From Streptococcus ictaluri 707-05 (GTDB lineage: Bacteria; Bacillota; Bacilli; Lactobacillales; Streptococcaceae): DNA of 64,000 bases. The notes below the pieces were generated by a model that made no database searches, was not told the origin of the DNA, and was given only the letters and a program-made list of their open reading frames with translations. Positions within the stretch are counted from its first letter, which is position 1. Every line of letters starts with the position of its first letter. The position numbers and the translations under genes are program-made. The stretch is from NCBI RefSeq assembly GCF_000188015.2, contig NZ_AEUX02000006.1:248001-312000 (forward strand), in the 5' to 3' direction. This document shows, in pieces, positions 1-9,882 of this stretch.

Positions 1-1730
1 AGATCACGAAAGATGCTGTCAAAAATGCCTTTGTTGAACCCCGAAAAATCGATATGAATTTAGTGGATTCTCAACAAGCTCGTCGTGTTTTAGACCGTAT
101 TGTGGGCTATTCCATCTCACCTATTCTTTGGAAAAAAGTTAAAAAGGGATTATCAGCAGGTCGAGTGCAGTCTGTAGCTTTAAAGCTAATCATTGACCGT
201 GAAAATGAGATTAAATCCTTTGTTCCAGAAGAATATTGGTCTATCGACGGCCTCTTCAAGAAGGGGACTAAGAAATTTCAAGCTAGTTTTTATGGGATAG
301 ATGGTAAGAAAAAGAAATTGGAAAGTAATGAAGACGTTAAAGAAGTTCTTTCCAAAATTACAAGTGAAGACTTTGATGTTACCAATGTCGAGAAAAAGGA
401 ACGCCGTCGAAACGCTCCGCTACCATACACAACCTCTTCCTTACAACAAGATGCGGCTAATAAAATTAATTTCAGAACACGCAAAACAATGATGGTTACC
501 CAACAACTATATGAGGGTATTAATCTTGGTCCAAACGGCACTCAAGGTCTGATTACCTATATGCGTACCGATTCGACACGTATTAGTCCCGTTGCTCAAA
601 ATGATGCAGCCCAATACATTACAAACCAATTCGGAGAAAATTATTCCAAACATGGTAACCGTGTTAAAAATACTAGTAGTGCCCAAGATGCCCACGAAGC
701 AATCAGACCCTCTAGTGTTAATCACACACCAGAAGCCATTGCAAAATACCTTAATAAGGATCAGCTAAAACTCTATACACTGATTTGGAATCGCTTTGTC
801 GCTAGTCAAATGACAGCTGCTGTCTTTGACACCGTTAAAGTCAGCCTTGAACAAAACAGTGTCCTCTTTGTCGCTAATGGTAGCCAAATGAAGTTCAATG
901 GTTACATGGCCGTCTATAACGATGCTGATAAAAGCAAGATGCTTCCTGAAATGACTGAAGGAGAAAGTGTTAAAAAAGTATCGACAACACCCGAACAACA
1001 CTTTACACAGCCGCCAGCCCGCTACTCAGAGGCTAGCCTTATCAAAACTTTAGAAGAAAATGGTGTCGGCAGACCTTCCACATATGCACCAACCCTAGAT
1101 ATTATTCAGCGTCGCTATTACGTCAAATTAGCTGCCAAACGATTTGAACCTACTGAGCTTGGAGAAATCGTCAATAAGTTGATTGTGGAATTCTTCCCAG
1201 ATATCGTTGATGTCACCTTTACAGCAGCTATGGAAGATAAGCTAGATCAGGTTGAAATTGGTGAAGAAGAGTGGCAGAGGGTCATTGATGAATTTTACAA
1301 ACCTTTTGCTAAGGAATTAACCAAAGCAGAAACTGAAATTGAAAAAATTCAAATCAAAGATGAACCTGCTGGATTTGATTGTGACCTTTGTGGCCATCCT
1401 ATGGTTATTAAGTTAGGACGATTTGGCAAGTTTTATGCTTGTAGCAACTTCCCAGATTGTCGTAATACTAAAGCCATTACAAAAGAAATTGGTGTGACTT
1501 GTCCAACTTGTCAAAAAGGTCAGGTTATTGAACGAAAAACAAAACGTAACCGTATCTTTTACGGCTGTGACCGTTACCCTGAATGCGATTTTACCTCTTG
1601 GGATCTTCCTGTTGGACGCAACTGTCCAAAATCAGGCGATTATCTTGTTGAAAAGAAAGTTCGTGGCGGTGGCAAACAAGTCGTTTGTAGCAACGAAGCT
1701 TGCGACTATAAAGAAGAAAAAGTCAAATAA
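1..1730 (+). CDS. topA: DNA topoisomerase I, 5' end outside window
   Basis: Type IA topoisomerase that relaxes negative supercoils through a transient 5'-phosphotyrosine link. The frame is open from the first bases of the window, so the N-terminal Toprim part lies outside. Visible in order: the core with LSAGRVQSVAL, the catalytic tyrosine motif TYMRTDSTR (codons near 555-590), the GVGRPSTYAP motif, and three C-terminal zinc-ribbon modules. Ribbons 1 and 2 have complete CxxC pairs; the third reads CPKSG, with one Cys replaced by Ser. About 576 residues are seen of roughly 700 expected. A strong terminator follows. The identification is certain; only the start is missing. Confidence 0.97.
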   Translation, partial: ITKDAVKNAFVEPRKIDMNLVDSQQARRVLDRIVGYSISPILWKKVKKGLSAGRVQSVALKLIIDRENEIKSFVPEEYWSIDGLFKKGTKKFQASFYGIDGKKKKLESNEDVKEVLSKITSEDFDVTNVEKKERRRNAPLPYTTSSLQQDAANKINFRTRKTMMVTQQLYEGINLGPNGTQGLITYMRTDSTRISPVAQNDAAQYITNQFGENYSKHGNRVKNTSSAQDAHEAIRPSSVNHTPEAIAKYLNKDQLKLYTLIWNRFVASQMTAAVFDTVKVSLEQNSVLFVANGSQMKFNGYMAVYNDADKSKMLPEMTEGESVKKVSTTPEQHFTQPPARYSEASLIKTLEENGVGRPSTYAPTLDIIQRRYYVKLAAKRFEPTELGEIVNKLIVEFFPDIVDVTFTAAMEDKLDQVEIGEEEWQRVIDEFYKPFAKELTKAETEIEKIQIKDEPAGFDCDLCGHPMVIKLGRFGKFYACSNFPDCRNTKAITKEIGVTCPTCQKGQVIERKTKRNRIFYGCDRYPECDFTSWDLPVGRNCPKSGDYLVEKKVRGGGKQVVCSNEACDYKEEKVK

Positions 1731-1739
1731 AAGCACAAA

Positions 1740-1774
1740 ACGATAGTGGTCTCTAAGTACCACTATCGTTTTTT
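1740..1774. terminator. Rho-independent terminator, probably bidirectional
   Basis: A 10-bp perfect stem (CGATAGTGGT / ACCACTATCG, 1741-1750 and 1759-1768) with an 8-base loop is followed by six T residues. It ends topA. On the other strand it overlaps the ancestral stop of the decayed LysR gene at 1773-1775. Confidence 0.9.
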
Positions 1775-2656
1775 AATTTGTTTTTAAAAGGTTTAGGAAT
1801 TCTTCAATAACTGGAGTAAAAGTTGTTTTATCTCGATAAGCAATACCAATAGGGTAAAAATCATTTTTATCTTGTAAAGGGAGCCACACAAGTCATTAAC
1901 TTGTGTTAAGGTTTCAAATTCACTAGGTAAAATTGTCACAGCCATCAAATCATGCAGGCTATGAAGGAGAACCTCCCAATCGTTATGCTTAAAGACTATT
2001 TCTGGTTCAAAACCAAGTGCACGACATTTTCTAGGCAGCATTTCACCAAGCATATAGTGATCATTCAAAGAGGCAATTTTAAAGCCCTTTAAATCACTTA
2101 ATTTAAGGAACGGCTGCTTAGCCAGCTGGTGACTCTTAGGTAATACAATGCTAACTTTATAACCCTGAGTAGAAGTTTGAAGCGGTTCAATCGTTATGTC
2201 TTTTCGAATGCTCGGAAAAGATAATAAGCCAATATCAATTTCTCCTTGTGATAGTAATTCTTGAAGTTTACGTGACCCATCTTGAATAAGTGATACCTCA
2301 ACATTAGAATGAGTTGCCATAAAGGTCGAAATCTGCTTCATAAATTGGATGGCAAATAGCGAGGTCAAACCTACTCTGATAATCTCTTTTTTCTCTTGGT
2401 TGAGTTGTTGGATATCACTGACGATTTGATTAAAATCATCTACCAAAACTTGCCCTTTTTCATAAAGAATCTCTCCAGCTTCGGTCAGAAGAATCTGGCG
2501 CCCACTCTGTTTAAATAAAAGCGTGTTTAATTCGACTTCCAGTTTTTTGATGGTCTGAGATAAGGTAGGCTGGGTAACGAAGAGACTTTTTGCTGCTCGA
2601 GAGTAGTTTTTAGTTTCAGCTACTGCAATAAAATAAGTTAATTGTCTAATATCCAT
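1773..2656 (-). pseudogene. LysR-family regulator, C-terminus frameshifted
   Basis: N-terminal winged HTH (MDIRQLTYF..., with VTQPTLSQTIKKLE as recognition region, residues 1-60) followed by a LysR substrate-binding domain. The start at 2656 has an AAAGGAAA ribosome site; the frame is also open 12 codons upstream but without one. In the (CA)3 run at 1885-1890 the frame shifts. The current frame ends at 1793 with an unrelated tail (CGSLYKIKM), whereas the other frame continues with family-like WLPLQDKNDFYPIGIAYRD and stops at 1773. The effector domain is therefore missing its last strand and helix. It is divergent from a broken permease gene, which it probably controlled (inference). Confidence 0.8.
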
Positions 2657-2851
2657 AAGATTTCCTTTTCTGTCCCCTTTAGCATAACACATTTGCGATT
2701 TTTTCCCCTTGAAATCCTTCTTATCCAGTTACCCTTGATAAACTATTGTTAATTGTTATAGTTCTATAATTTTTAACAATTTCAGTTTTTAAAGCCAGTA
2801 TGATATATTTAGTTAGTGAAATCACAAACAAAATATTTAGGAGGCATTTTT

Positions 2852-3810
2852 ATGTCAGAAGTCATTAAAAAACAGACCCTTAAATCATTTACTATGAATG
2901 TTTTAAATGGTTTGGCTTTGGAAGCTTAATTGCTGCAACTGGTTTAGCAACCTCTATGATGGGGCTTGTCATCGGAATGCTAGTTGGTCACAATTTCAAG
3001 TTTAATCCTATTCAATCAGCTTCCCTAGGACTTGCCGTTATGTTTGCAGGAGGAGCAGCTAATTTAGTCAAAGGTGCTTTTGTCCTACAAGGGACTGGTG
3101 ATATTATTAATATGGGTATTACAGCAGCTCTCGGGGTATTATTGATTCAATTCTTATCTGATAAAACGAAATCCTTTACCTTAATTGTTGTCCCTACGGT
3201 AACCTTACTCTTAATTGGTGGTTTTGGACGTGCCTTATTACCATACGTCAAAATGATTACTGCCATGATTGGTCAAGGAGTGGCTTCTTTATTAGGATTG
3301 CAGCCTATTTTGATGTCTCTTTTAATCGCGATGATTTTCTGTTTCTTGATTGTGTCACCGATCACAACTGTTGGAATTGCCTTAGCCATTAGTCTCTCAG
3401 GGATTGGATCAGGTGCAGCAAGCTTTGGCCTTTGTTTAGCAGGTTGGTCTGTCAATTCTAAAGGAACATCATTAGCACACGTTTTAGGTTCCCCTAAAAT
3501 TTCAATGGCAAATGTATTATCAAAACCAAAAATTATGCTTCCGATGCTGTCATCTGCAGCTGTGCTTGGTGTCATCGGTGCTATCTTTAATATTCAGGGT
3601 ACACCTGCTAGTGCTGGATTTGGTATTAGTGGCCTCATTGGACCTATCAATGCCCTTAACCTTGCTAAAGGCGGTTGGTCACCAATCAACATTATTCTTA
3701 TCATTCTTATTTTTGTCTTAGCACCGATTCTACTTAATATGGTCTTTAATTATCTCTTTGTTAAGGTATTAAAAGTCATTGACCCAATGGATTACAAGTT
3801 AGATATTTAA
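2852..3810 (+). pseudogene. PfoR-like / PTS EIIC-type membrane protein, frameshifted
   Basis: Polytopic membrane protein of the PTS_EIIC_2 / PfoR type: glycine-rich helices, LLIGGFGRALLPYV, and ISLSGIGSGAASFGLCLAGWSVN. AGGAGG sits 6-7 bases before ATG 2852. After MSEVIKKQTLKSFTMNVLNGLAL the frame is lost at the GG of 2920-2921 and a stop follows; one added base restores GSLIAATGLATSMMG and the rest of the protein to 3810. The N-terminal part may also carry a small internal loss, since relatives are usually a little longer. An internal ATG at 2956 could give a truncated product. Substrate unknown. Confidence 0.75.
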
Positions 3811-3823
3811 AGAGAGACATACA

Positions 3824-4793
3824 ATGAAATTAAAATGTTACAATGTTCGAGGAGAAGAAGCCGTATTAGCTGAGCAGTGGGCAAAAATTAATCAAATTGA
3901 ATTATCACTAGAAGAAGGTCCATTAACGTCTGAAACAGCAAAAAATGCTGCTGGCTTTGACGGTGTTGTTAATGCACAAATTGGCCCACTTGATGATGCC
4001 GTTTATCCTATTCTAAAAGAACTTGGTATCAAACAACACAACGTAGTGCAGGTGTTGATATGTATAACTTAGATTTAGCTAAAGCTAATGATATTATCAT
4101 TAGTAATGTTCCAAGTTATTTACCTGAATCAATTGCTGAATTCACAGTAACAATTGCCTTGAATTTAATCCGTGAAAATGTTAAAAAACAAAACTTCACA
4201 TGGAGCCTTCCTGTTCGTGGTCGCGTTCTAGGCGATATGACTGTTGCTATTATTGGTACGGGGAGAATTGGTCTAGCTACAGCTAAGATTTTCAAAGGAT
4301 TCGGATGCAAAGTTGTTGGTTTTGATATCTATCGTAGCCCTGCTGCAGAAGAAATTTTAGAATATAAGCAATCTGTCGAAGAAGCAATTAAAGACGCTGA
4401 TGTTATTTCACTCCATATGCCACCAACAGCTGAAAATATGCATATCTTCAATAAAGAGATGTTTAGTAAATTTAAAAAAGATGCTATCTTATTAAATATG
4501 GCACGTGGTGCTCTAATTGAAACACAAGATTTATTAGATGCTTTAGATAATGGTCTTCTAGCTGGTGCTGACATTGATACGTATGAATTCGAAGGTCCAT
4601 ATATTCCCAAGAATTTTGAAAACCAAGAAATTACTGATGCTCTCTTTAAACAATTGATTACACATGATAAAGTAATCTATACACCTCACGCTGCTTATTA
4701 CATAGATGAAGCTGTAAAAAAATAGTTGAAGGTGGTTTAAATGCAGCTGTTCAAGTAATTGAAACTGGAACAACTGATACACGTGTTAACTAA
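3824..4793 (+). pseudogene. D-lactate / D-2-hydroxyacid dehydrogenase, two frameshifts
   Basis: D-isomer-specific 2-hydroxyacid dehydrogenase, which reduces pyruvate or another 2-oxoacid with NADH. Visible are the N-terminal catalytic lobe, the dinucleotide fold AIIGTGRIGLATAKIF, the LLNMARGALIE arginine motif and the TPHAAYY histidine. The frame breaks first near 4030-4050 (GIKQ ... QRSAGVDMYN resumes at 4060) and again at the A7 run 4716-4722, which gives VKK-stop instead of VKKIVEGGLNAAVQVIETG. With both repaired the protein is about 322 residues, near family length. It lies 13 bases after the PfoR-like gene with its own AGAGAG site, so they probably formed one operon. Confidence 0.82.
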
Positions 4794-4808
4794 TATATTT
4801 ACAAAAAA

Positions 4809-4882
4809 AGTCCATTATAACGGACTTTTTTTGTAATGTCCATTATAACGGACTTTTTTTGTAATGTCTGCTATAATAGACA
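4809..4882. repeat. Three phased palindromes, two in an exact 28-bp tandem repeat
   Basis: Bases 4811-4838 and 4839-4866 are identical 28-mers. Each carries an 18-bp near-palindrome (AGTCCATTATAACGGACT at 4809-4826; TGTCCATTATAACGGACT at 4837-4854). A third, diverged palindrome, TGTCTGCTATAATAGACA, follows at 4865-4882, again 28 bp on. The first copy plus its T7 run can act as the D-LDH terminator. The third contains the -10 box of satD. Spacing and position suggest a repressor array. Confidence 0.75.
4869..4877 (+). promoter_or_regulatory. satDE promoter, extended -10
   Basis: TGCTATAAT is an extended -10 box lying inside the third palindrome, 23 bases before the satD ATG. No good -35 is seen, which fits an extended -10 promoter. 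A protein bound to the palindrome would block polymerase. Confidence 0.6.
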
Positions 4883-4899
4883 TAGTGAAGGAGAATATT

Positions 4900-5568
4900 A
4901 TGACCTATATAGCAATAATTGGTGATGTTATTGATTCAAAGTCACTGGAAAATCGTTATGATGTCCAAAACAGTTTCAAAGCCTGTCTTCAATTAATTAA
5001 TGAAAAGTATAAAGAAGAAGTAGTCTCAAAATTTTCATTGACATTAGGAGATGAATTTCAGGGACTTCTTTCTACCCAAGTCAATATTTTTCAAGTAATT
5101 GATGATATGAACATGATGATGAAGCCTTACCAAATCCGTTTTGGGATTGGCTTAGGTGAAATTTTAACAGATATAAATCCAGACATCAGTATTGGTGCCG
5201 ATGGACCTGCATATTGGAATGCCAGAGAAGCCATTAACTACATTCATGAAAAAAATGATTATGGACAAAACCATCTAGCTTTTCAATCTGATAATATCCT
5301 AATAAGTAAGATCATTAACAGTCTGTTAGCAGCAGGAGAAGCTATCAAAAACAATTGGGTAACTAGCCAGCAGGAAGTTTTTGAAACCATGTTATCAGAA
5401 AATATCTATGCAGAGGACTTTAATCAAACTTTATTGGCAAAAAAATTAGATTTGGATCCAAGCGCTCTTTCAAAACGTCTTAAATCAAGTAGCATCAAAG
5501 TTTACTTTAGGACTAGATTGACAGCGCGCGACCTCTACCAACAAGAGCTTGAGGAGGGAACTAAATGA
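4900..5568 (+). CDS. satD: SatD family protein with C-terminal helix-turn-helix
   Basis: SatD is named from the S. mutans sat (secretion and acid tolerance) locus; its biochemical role is not settled. ATG 4900 is preceded by GAAGGAG, 7 bases upstream; the frame opens at 4864 but that start would lie inside the promoter. The protein has 222 residues. The N-terminal ~140 residues (IGDVIDSKSLENR, TLGDEFQG, IRFGIGLGEI, GADGPAYWNAREAI) resemble a degenerate nucleotide-cyclase-like fold. Residues ~170-210 (LLAKKLDLDPSALSKRLKSS) form a likely HTH. With the upstream palindromes this makes autoregulation plausible. It overlaps satE by ATGA. Confidence 0.85.
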   Translation: MTYIAIIGDVIDSKSLENRYDVQNSFKACLQLINEKYKEEVVSKFSLTLGDEFQGLLSTQVNIFQVIDDMNMMMKPYQIRFGIGLGEILTDINPDISIGADGPAYWNAREAINYIHEKNDYGQNHLAFQSDNILISKIINSLLAAGEAIKNNWVTSQQEVFETMLSENIYAEDFNQTLLAKKLDLDPSALSKRLKSSSIKVYFRTRLTARDLYQQELEEGTK

Positions 5569-6278
5569 CTGGATTATCGACATTTTTAGCAGACAACCCT
5601 ATGATAAGTATCTTTTTAATAGCTCATTTTTTATCTGATTTCCAATTGCAGAGCCAAGAAACAGCAGACAAAAAGAACAGTGATAAGAACTTCCTTATCA
5701 AGCACCTCTTAGGCGTTGCTTTGCCACTAGTAGTGATTTCTATCATCATGCCATCAACTATCAGCATTAGCTTGCTCGTATGGCTCAGCCATGCAGTGAT
5801 TGATTTCAGTAAACCCTACTTAGCAAAAATTTTGAAACTTAGTCAGATTAAGAGCTTTGCGATTGACCAAATCCTTCATATCTTCTGTATTTTAGGAATC
5901 GTTTGTCTTATGTGGGAGGGGCATGTTCCTGGATTATTAGATAATCCATATCTGAAAGTCATGTTATTTATGGTCTTGATTACCAAACCTAGTAATATTA
6001 CTTTTAAAATCTTTTTTGATCGTTTTCAACCACGGACGCAAGCTAAGCTTGATACCATTAGTGGTGCAGGTGCTATGATTGGTAATTTGGAACGAATTGT
6101 GATTGGGATTTGTATGGTCATGGGGCAGTTTGCATCAGTTGGGCTTGTTTTTACTGCTAAATCAATTGCTCGCTATGATAAAATTTCTAAAGATCCCGTT
6201 TTTGCAGAATATTATTTAATTGGTTCTTTATTTAGTATTTTATCTGTTTTTGTTGCTGCTTGGATTTGTTTCTTTTAG
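5565..6278 (+). CDS. satE: SatE-like DUF3307 membrane protein
   Basis: A 237-residue polytopic protein of the DUF3307 family, partner of satD. The N-terminal segment FLIAHFLSDFQLQSQ holds the family's conserved H..SDFQLQ motif. Further hydrophobic stretches lie near residues 45-80, 100-150 and 185-237. It starts in the ATGA overlap with satD, so the two are translationally coupled. Function unknown beyond the reported link to acid tolerance of the sat locus in S. mutans. Confidence 0.82.
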   Translation: MTGLSTFLADNPMISIFLIAHFLSDFQLQSQETADKKNSDKNFLIKHLLGVALPLVVISIIMPSTISISLLVWLSHAVIDFSKPYLAKILKLSQIKSFAIDQILHIFCILGIVCLMWEGHVPGLLDNPYLKVMLFMVLITKPSNITFKIFFDRFQPRTQAKLDTISGAGAMIGNLERIVIGICMVMGQFASVGLVFTAKSIARYDKISKDPVFAEYYLIGSLFSILSVFVAAWICFF

Positions 6279-6300
6279 AAATTATAAAGCTAAAGTTACT

Positions 6301-6328
6301 TTGGTTTTGCCATTAAATTTGCTATAAT
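6301..6328 (+). promoter_or_regulatory. trmFO promoter
   Basis: TTGGTT (6301-6306) and TATAAT (6323-6328) are 16 bases apart, and TGC immediately before the -10 gives an extended -10. About 60 bases of leader follow. Confidence 0.65.
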
Positions 6329-6391
6329 ATAGCAAGTAAAAATTTTAGAAAGATTTGTGGAGTTTAGCTACTCCAAAGAGGTATTAGTCTA

Positions 6392-7723
6392 TTGTCTCAA
6401 TCTTATATTAATGTACTTGGAGCTGGTTTAGCCGGCTCAGAAGCTGCTTATCAAATTGCTAAGCGTGGTATTGCGGTGAAACTCTATGAAATGCGTGGTG
6501 TCAAAGCTACTCCCCAACATAAAACAAGTGACTTCGCTGAATTAGTCTGTTCAAACTCTTTTCGTGGAGATAGCTTAACCAATGCTGTTGGACTGTTAAA
6601 AGAAGAAATACGTCAGCTAGATTCTCTCATTATGCGAGTTGGAGAAGCTCACCGTGTTCCTGCAGGTGGTGCTATGGCTGTTGACCGTGAAGGCTATGCC
6701 AAAGCAGTTACGGCAGAAATCGAAAACCATCCACTTATTGAGGTCATTCGAGAAGAAATCACTGATATTCCAGAAGATGCCATTACGGTGATTGCTACTG
6801 GTCCTTTGACTTCAGATGCGTTAGCTGAGAAAATTCATGCCTTAAATGGCGGAGATGGCTTCTATTTTTATGATGCGGCAGCTCCGATCATTGATAAGTC
6901 AACGATTGACATGAATAAAGTTTATCTCAAGTCACGCTATGACAAAGGTGAAGCAGCTTATCTGAACTGTCCAATGACTAAAGAAGAATTCATGGCATTT
7001 CATGAAGCTCTGACAACAGCCGAAGAAGCACCACTTAATTCTTTTGAAAAAGAAAAATATTTTGAAGGCTGTATGCCTATTGAGGTCATGGCAAAACGTG
7101 GGATTAAAACCATGCTATACGGACCAATGAAACCAGTTGGCTTAGAATACCCAGAGGATTACACAGGGCCACGTGATGGAGAGTTTAAAACCCCATATGC
7201 CGTTGTTCAATTGCGTCAAGATAATGCTGCAGGAAGCTTATACAATATCGTCGGTTTCCAAACCCATTTAAAATGGGGGGAACAAAAGCGTGTTTTCCAA
7301 ATGATTCCAGGCTTAGAAAAGGCTGAATTTGTTCGTTATGGTGTCATGCATCGTAATTCTTATATGGATTCTCCAAATTTACTTGAGCAGACCTTCCAAT
7401 CATGCGCCAATAAAAACCTATTTTTTGCTGGGCAAATGACTGGTGTTGAGGGCTATGTGGAGTCAGCTGCCTCTGGTTTAGTAGCAGGAATTAATGCGGC
7501 ACGCTTATTTAAAGGCGAAGAGGCATGTATTTTTCCTCATACGACAGCTATCGGTAGTCTTCCTTACTATGTCACCCATGCCGAAAGCAAACATTTCCAA
7601 CCAATGAATGTTAACTTCGGTATCATCAAAGAACTTGAAGGACCACGCATTCGTGATAAAAAAGAGCGTTATGAAGCGATTGCTAACCGCGCCTTAACTG
7701 ACTTAAAAGCTTTTCTAAACTAA
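6392..7723 (+). CDS. trmFO: tRNA m5U54 methyltransferase, folate/FAD dependent
   Basis: TrmFO (formerly Gid) methylates U54 in the T loop of tRNAs using 5,10-methylenetetrahydrofolate and FADH2. The 443 residues match family length. The N-terminal dinucleotide fold is [46 protein letters not shown] is the TrmFO signature; the C-terminal FAD segment is [27 protein letters not shown]. The start is TTG at 6392 behind an AGAGG site. A diverged 109-bp copy of codons 230-266 (7081-7189) occurs inverted at 25448-25556. Confidence 0.96.
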   Translation: MSQSYINVLGAGLAGSEAAYQIAKRGIAVKLYEMRGVKATPQHKTSDFAELVCSNSFRGDSLTNAVGLLKEEIRQLDSLIMRVGEAHRVPAGGAMAVDREGYAKAVTAEIENHPLIEVIREEITDIPEDAITVIATGPLTSDALAEKIHALNGGDGFYFYDAAAPIIDKSTIDMNKVYLKSRYDKGEAAYLNCPMTKEEFMAFHEALTTAEEAPLNSFEKEKYFEGCMPIEVMAKRGIKTMLYGPMKPVGLEYPEDYTGPRDGEFKTPYAVVQLRQDNAAGSLYNIVGFQTHLKWGEQKRVFQMIPGLEKAEFVRYGVMHRNSYMDSPNLLEQTFQSCANKNLFFAGQMTGVEGYVESAASGLVAGINAARLFKGEEACIFPHTTAIGSLPYYVTHAESKHFQPMNVNFGIIKELEGPRIRDKKERYEAIANRALTDLKAFLN

Positions 7724-7735
7724 TCAGATGATAAT

Positions 7736-7772
7736 AAAAAAATTCTATGTGAGAAGACATAGAATTTTTTTA
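7736..7772. terminator. Bidirectional terminator between trmFO and citC
   Basis: The stem AATTCTATGT / ACATAGAATT (7741-7750 and 7757-7766) with loop GAGAAG has A residues before it and T residues after it, so it can end both convergent genes. Confidence 0.88.
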
Positions 7773-7777
7773 TTAGC

Positions 7778-8827
7778 TTAGTAATGGGTAAGGTCTTTGG
7801 TAGCCTTCAACTTATCAATAATAGTAGTAGCTTCATCACTCAAGAAATAATCCAAAGAGGTTTGAGGTAATAGATTACTAAAGAGGGCATGGTTCTCTTC
7901 TTTTAAAGCTTGTCTCACTAAAGAAGCACTTATAGGACGACCATCTGGTAGTTTTAATCGATCATACTTTTTAACGCTGATGCCTACTTTAGGAAGAAAA
8001 TCCAGCATGATCTGATTGTAATGGTTAGTAACCAAACTGCTAGGCTCTTCACCAATATAACGCTTTGTGATACCTAATTGTTTTGCTATTTGGCTAAATA
8101 TAGTGGCATCTAATTTAGCCTGACTCTTTATAGCAGCTAACTGGTCTTTCTGAAAGTAAGAAGGAAAGGTCGCTTGACTAATCAAATAATCACCCGTTTC
8201 ATGATAACAAATATTCTTTAAATGAGCGGTTCCTTTTAGAATCAAATCTCTTCGTACCGTAAATGGAATGAGACTGCTGTCTTGACTAACCATAAAGAGG
8301 TGAAGAGCTTGATTCTCAGAAGCCGCCTTTTCAATGAGGTAAAGATGGCCTAAGGTAAAGGGATTGGCATTAATAACAACAGCGGCACTATTTTGACTAG
8401 TTGTCTTAGAAGTAGCTAAATGTTTTAAGTAAGTTGCAAAGCCATCTCTTTGACTCTCTAAAAAAGAAAGATCTTCATCTACACGGACAATCTCCTGAAA
8501 TCCAAGCGATTCAAAAAAAGGCACGGCACTAATTTTGGTATAAACAAACAAAGGATAATCACCTCTGTCACTTGCTTCTGATATGAGATGCGAGACAATT
8601 TTATTAAGAAGACCCTCGCCCTGATAACGAAAATCAACAGCTAAGCAGCGCAAGCTATTCCTAAAAAGTGACCCTGTAGCGATAACCCTTTGACTCTCAT
8701 CAAATATAGCACAAGTGTAATCTAAATTGGGATCACGCTTAATCTTTTCTTGCTCCAAAAGCTGATTCACAGCTTTAATAGCTTGTCGATCATATGGGAA
8801 GACACGTTGAATAAGATCAGATGACAT
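7778..8827 (-). CDS. citC: [Citrate (pro-3S)-lyase] ligase
   Basis: CitC acetylates the prosthetic group of the citrate lyase acyl carrier protein (CitD), using acetate and ATP. Its 349 residues carry an N-terminal GNAT-like part (LAVDFRYQGEGLLNKIVSHLI, FFESLGFQEIVRVDEDL) and, from residue ~148, a nucleotidyltransferase domain with NANPFTLGHLYLIEKA as the xxGH motif; GEEPSS follows later and LPDGRPISASLVR resembles the second motif. The reading frame is complete. It has no substrate enzyme here: citD, citE and citF are absent and oadA is broken, so it looks like an orphan of a lost citrate pathway. Confidence 0.92.
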   Translation of the reverse strand: MSSDLIQRVFPYDRQAIKAVNQLLEQEKIKRDPNLDYTCAIFDESQRVIATGSLFRNSLRCLAVDFRYQGEGLLNKIVSHLISEASDRGDYPLFVYTKISAVPFFESLGFQEIVRVDEDLSFLESQRDGFATYLKHLATSKTTSQNSAAVVINANPFTLGHLYLIEKAASENQALHLFMVSQDSSLIPFTVRRDLILKGTAHLKNICYHETGDYLISQATFPSYFQKDQLAAIKSQAKLDATIFSQIAKQLGITKRYIGEEPSSLVTNHYNQIMLDFLPKVGISVKKYDRLKLPDGRPISASLVRQALKEENHALFSNLLPQTSLDYFLSDEATTIIDKLKATKDLTHY

Positions 8828-9882
8828 AACTTAGCCTTTCTATCCGTTCAATTCTTATCCTTATTATAGCATGGCAAAAGAGTAAAAACAGAAAAAGGCT
8901 CGTCTGTTAATGAAAAGAGTGCACAAAAAAGACACCTAAGCCCTATATGCAAGAAAAGCATTATTATATAATGAAAATGAAACAGAATTAAGTCAAAAAG
9001 GGAGGGCAGGAGATGCCAAAAATTGCCATCAGTGAAACAATACTAAGGGATGGACATCAAAGTTTAATGGCAACACGTTTAAGAATAGAAGACATGCTAC
9101 CAGTCTTACCCTTACTAGATAAAGTAGGCTATGAGACAATTGAGTGTTGGGGCGGTACTACCTTTGATGCTTGTATTAGATTTTTAAATGAGGATCCTTG
9201 GGAAAGGCTTAGAACACTTAAAAAAAATATGCCAAACACCCGATTACAAATGCTATTACGTGGACAAAATCTACTAGGATACCGTCACTATGCAGACGAT
9301 ATTGTTGAGCGCTTTATTAGTCTATCTGCCCAAAATAGCATTGATGTGTTTCGTGTTTTTGATGCCTTAAATGACACCAGAAACCTCAAACAAGCTTTAG
9401 CATCTGCCAAAAGAACTGGCAAAGAAGCACAACTTTGTATTGCCTATACGAGCAGTCCTATTCACACACTTGATTACTATGTAGAGTTAACCAAAGAGCT
9501 AGTGGAAATGGGGGCTGACTCAATTTGTATCAAAATATGGCTGGCATTTTAACGCCTCAATTAGCTAGAGAATTAGTTACTGAAATTAAAAAAATTAGCT
9601 CACTCCCTCTTATTGTGCATACCCATGCTACTAGCGGAATTTCTCAGATGACTTATATGGCAGCTGTAGAAGCAGGTGCCGATCGTATTGATACTGCCTT
9701 ATCTCCTTTCAGCGAGGGGACATCACAACCAGCAACAGAAGCGCTTTATTTATGTTTAAAAGAAGCAGGATACACAATCGGCTTAGACGAAAGTCACATG
9801 GAGCTAGCAGCCAATCATTTACGACAGGTCAGACTGAAAAGGCAACACTTTTCTGTACAACATTTATAAAGTGCTTTTTTCT

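Noticed and set aside
4809..4866. CRISPR-like array
   Set aside because: There are only two exact repeats directly abutting, with no spacers and no cas genes; operator or terminator duplication explains them better.
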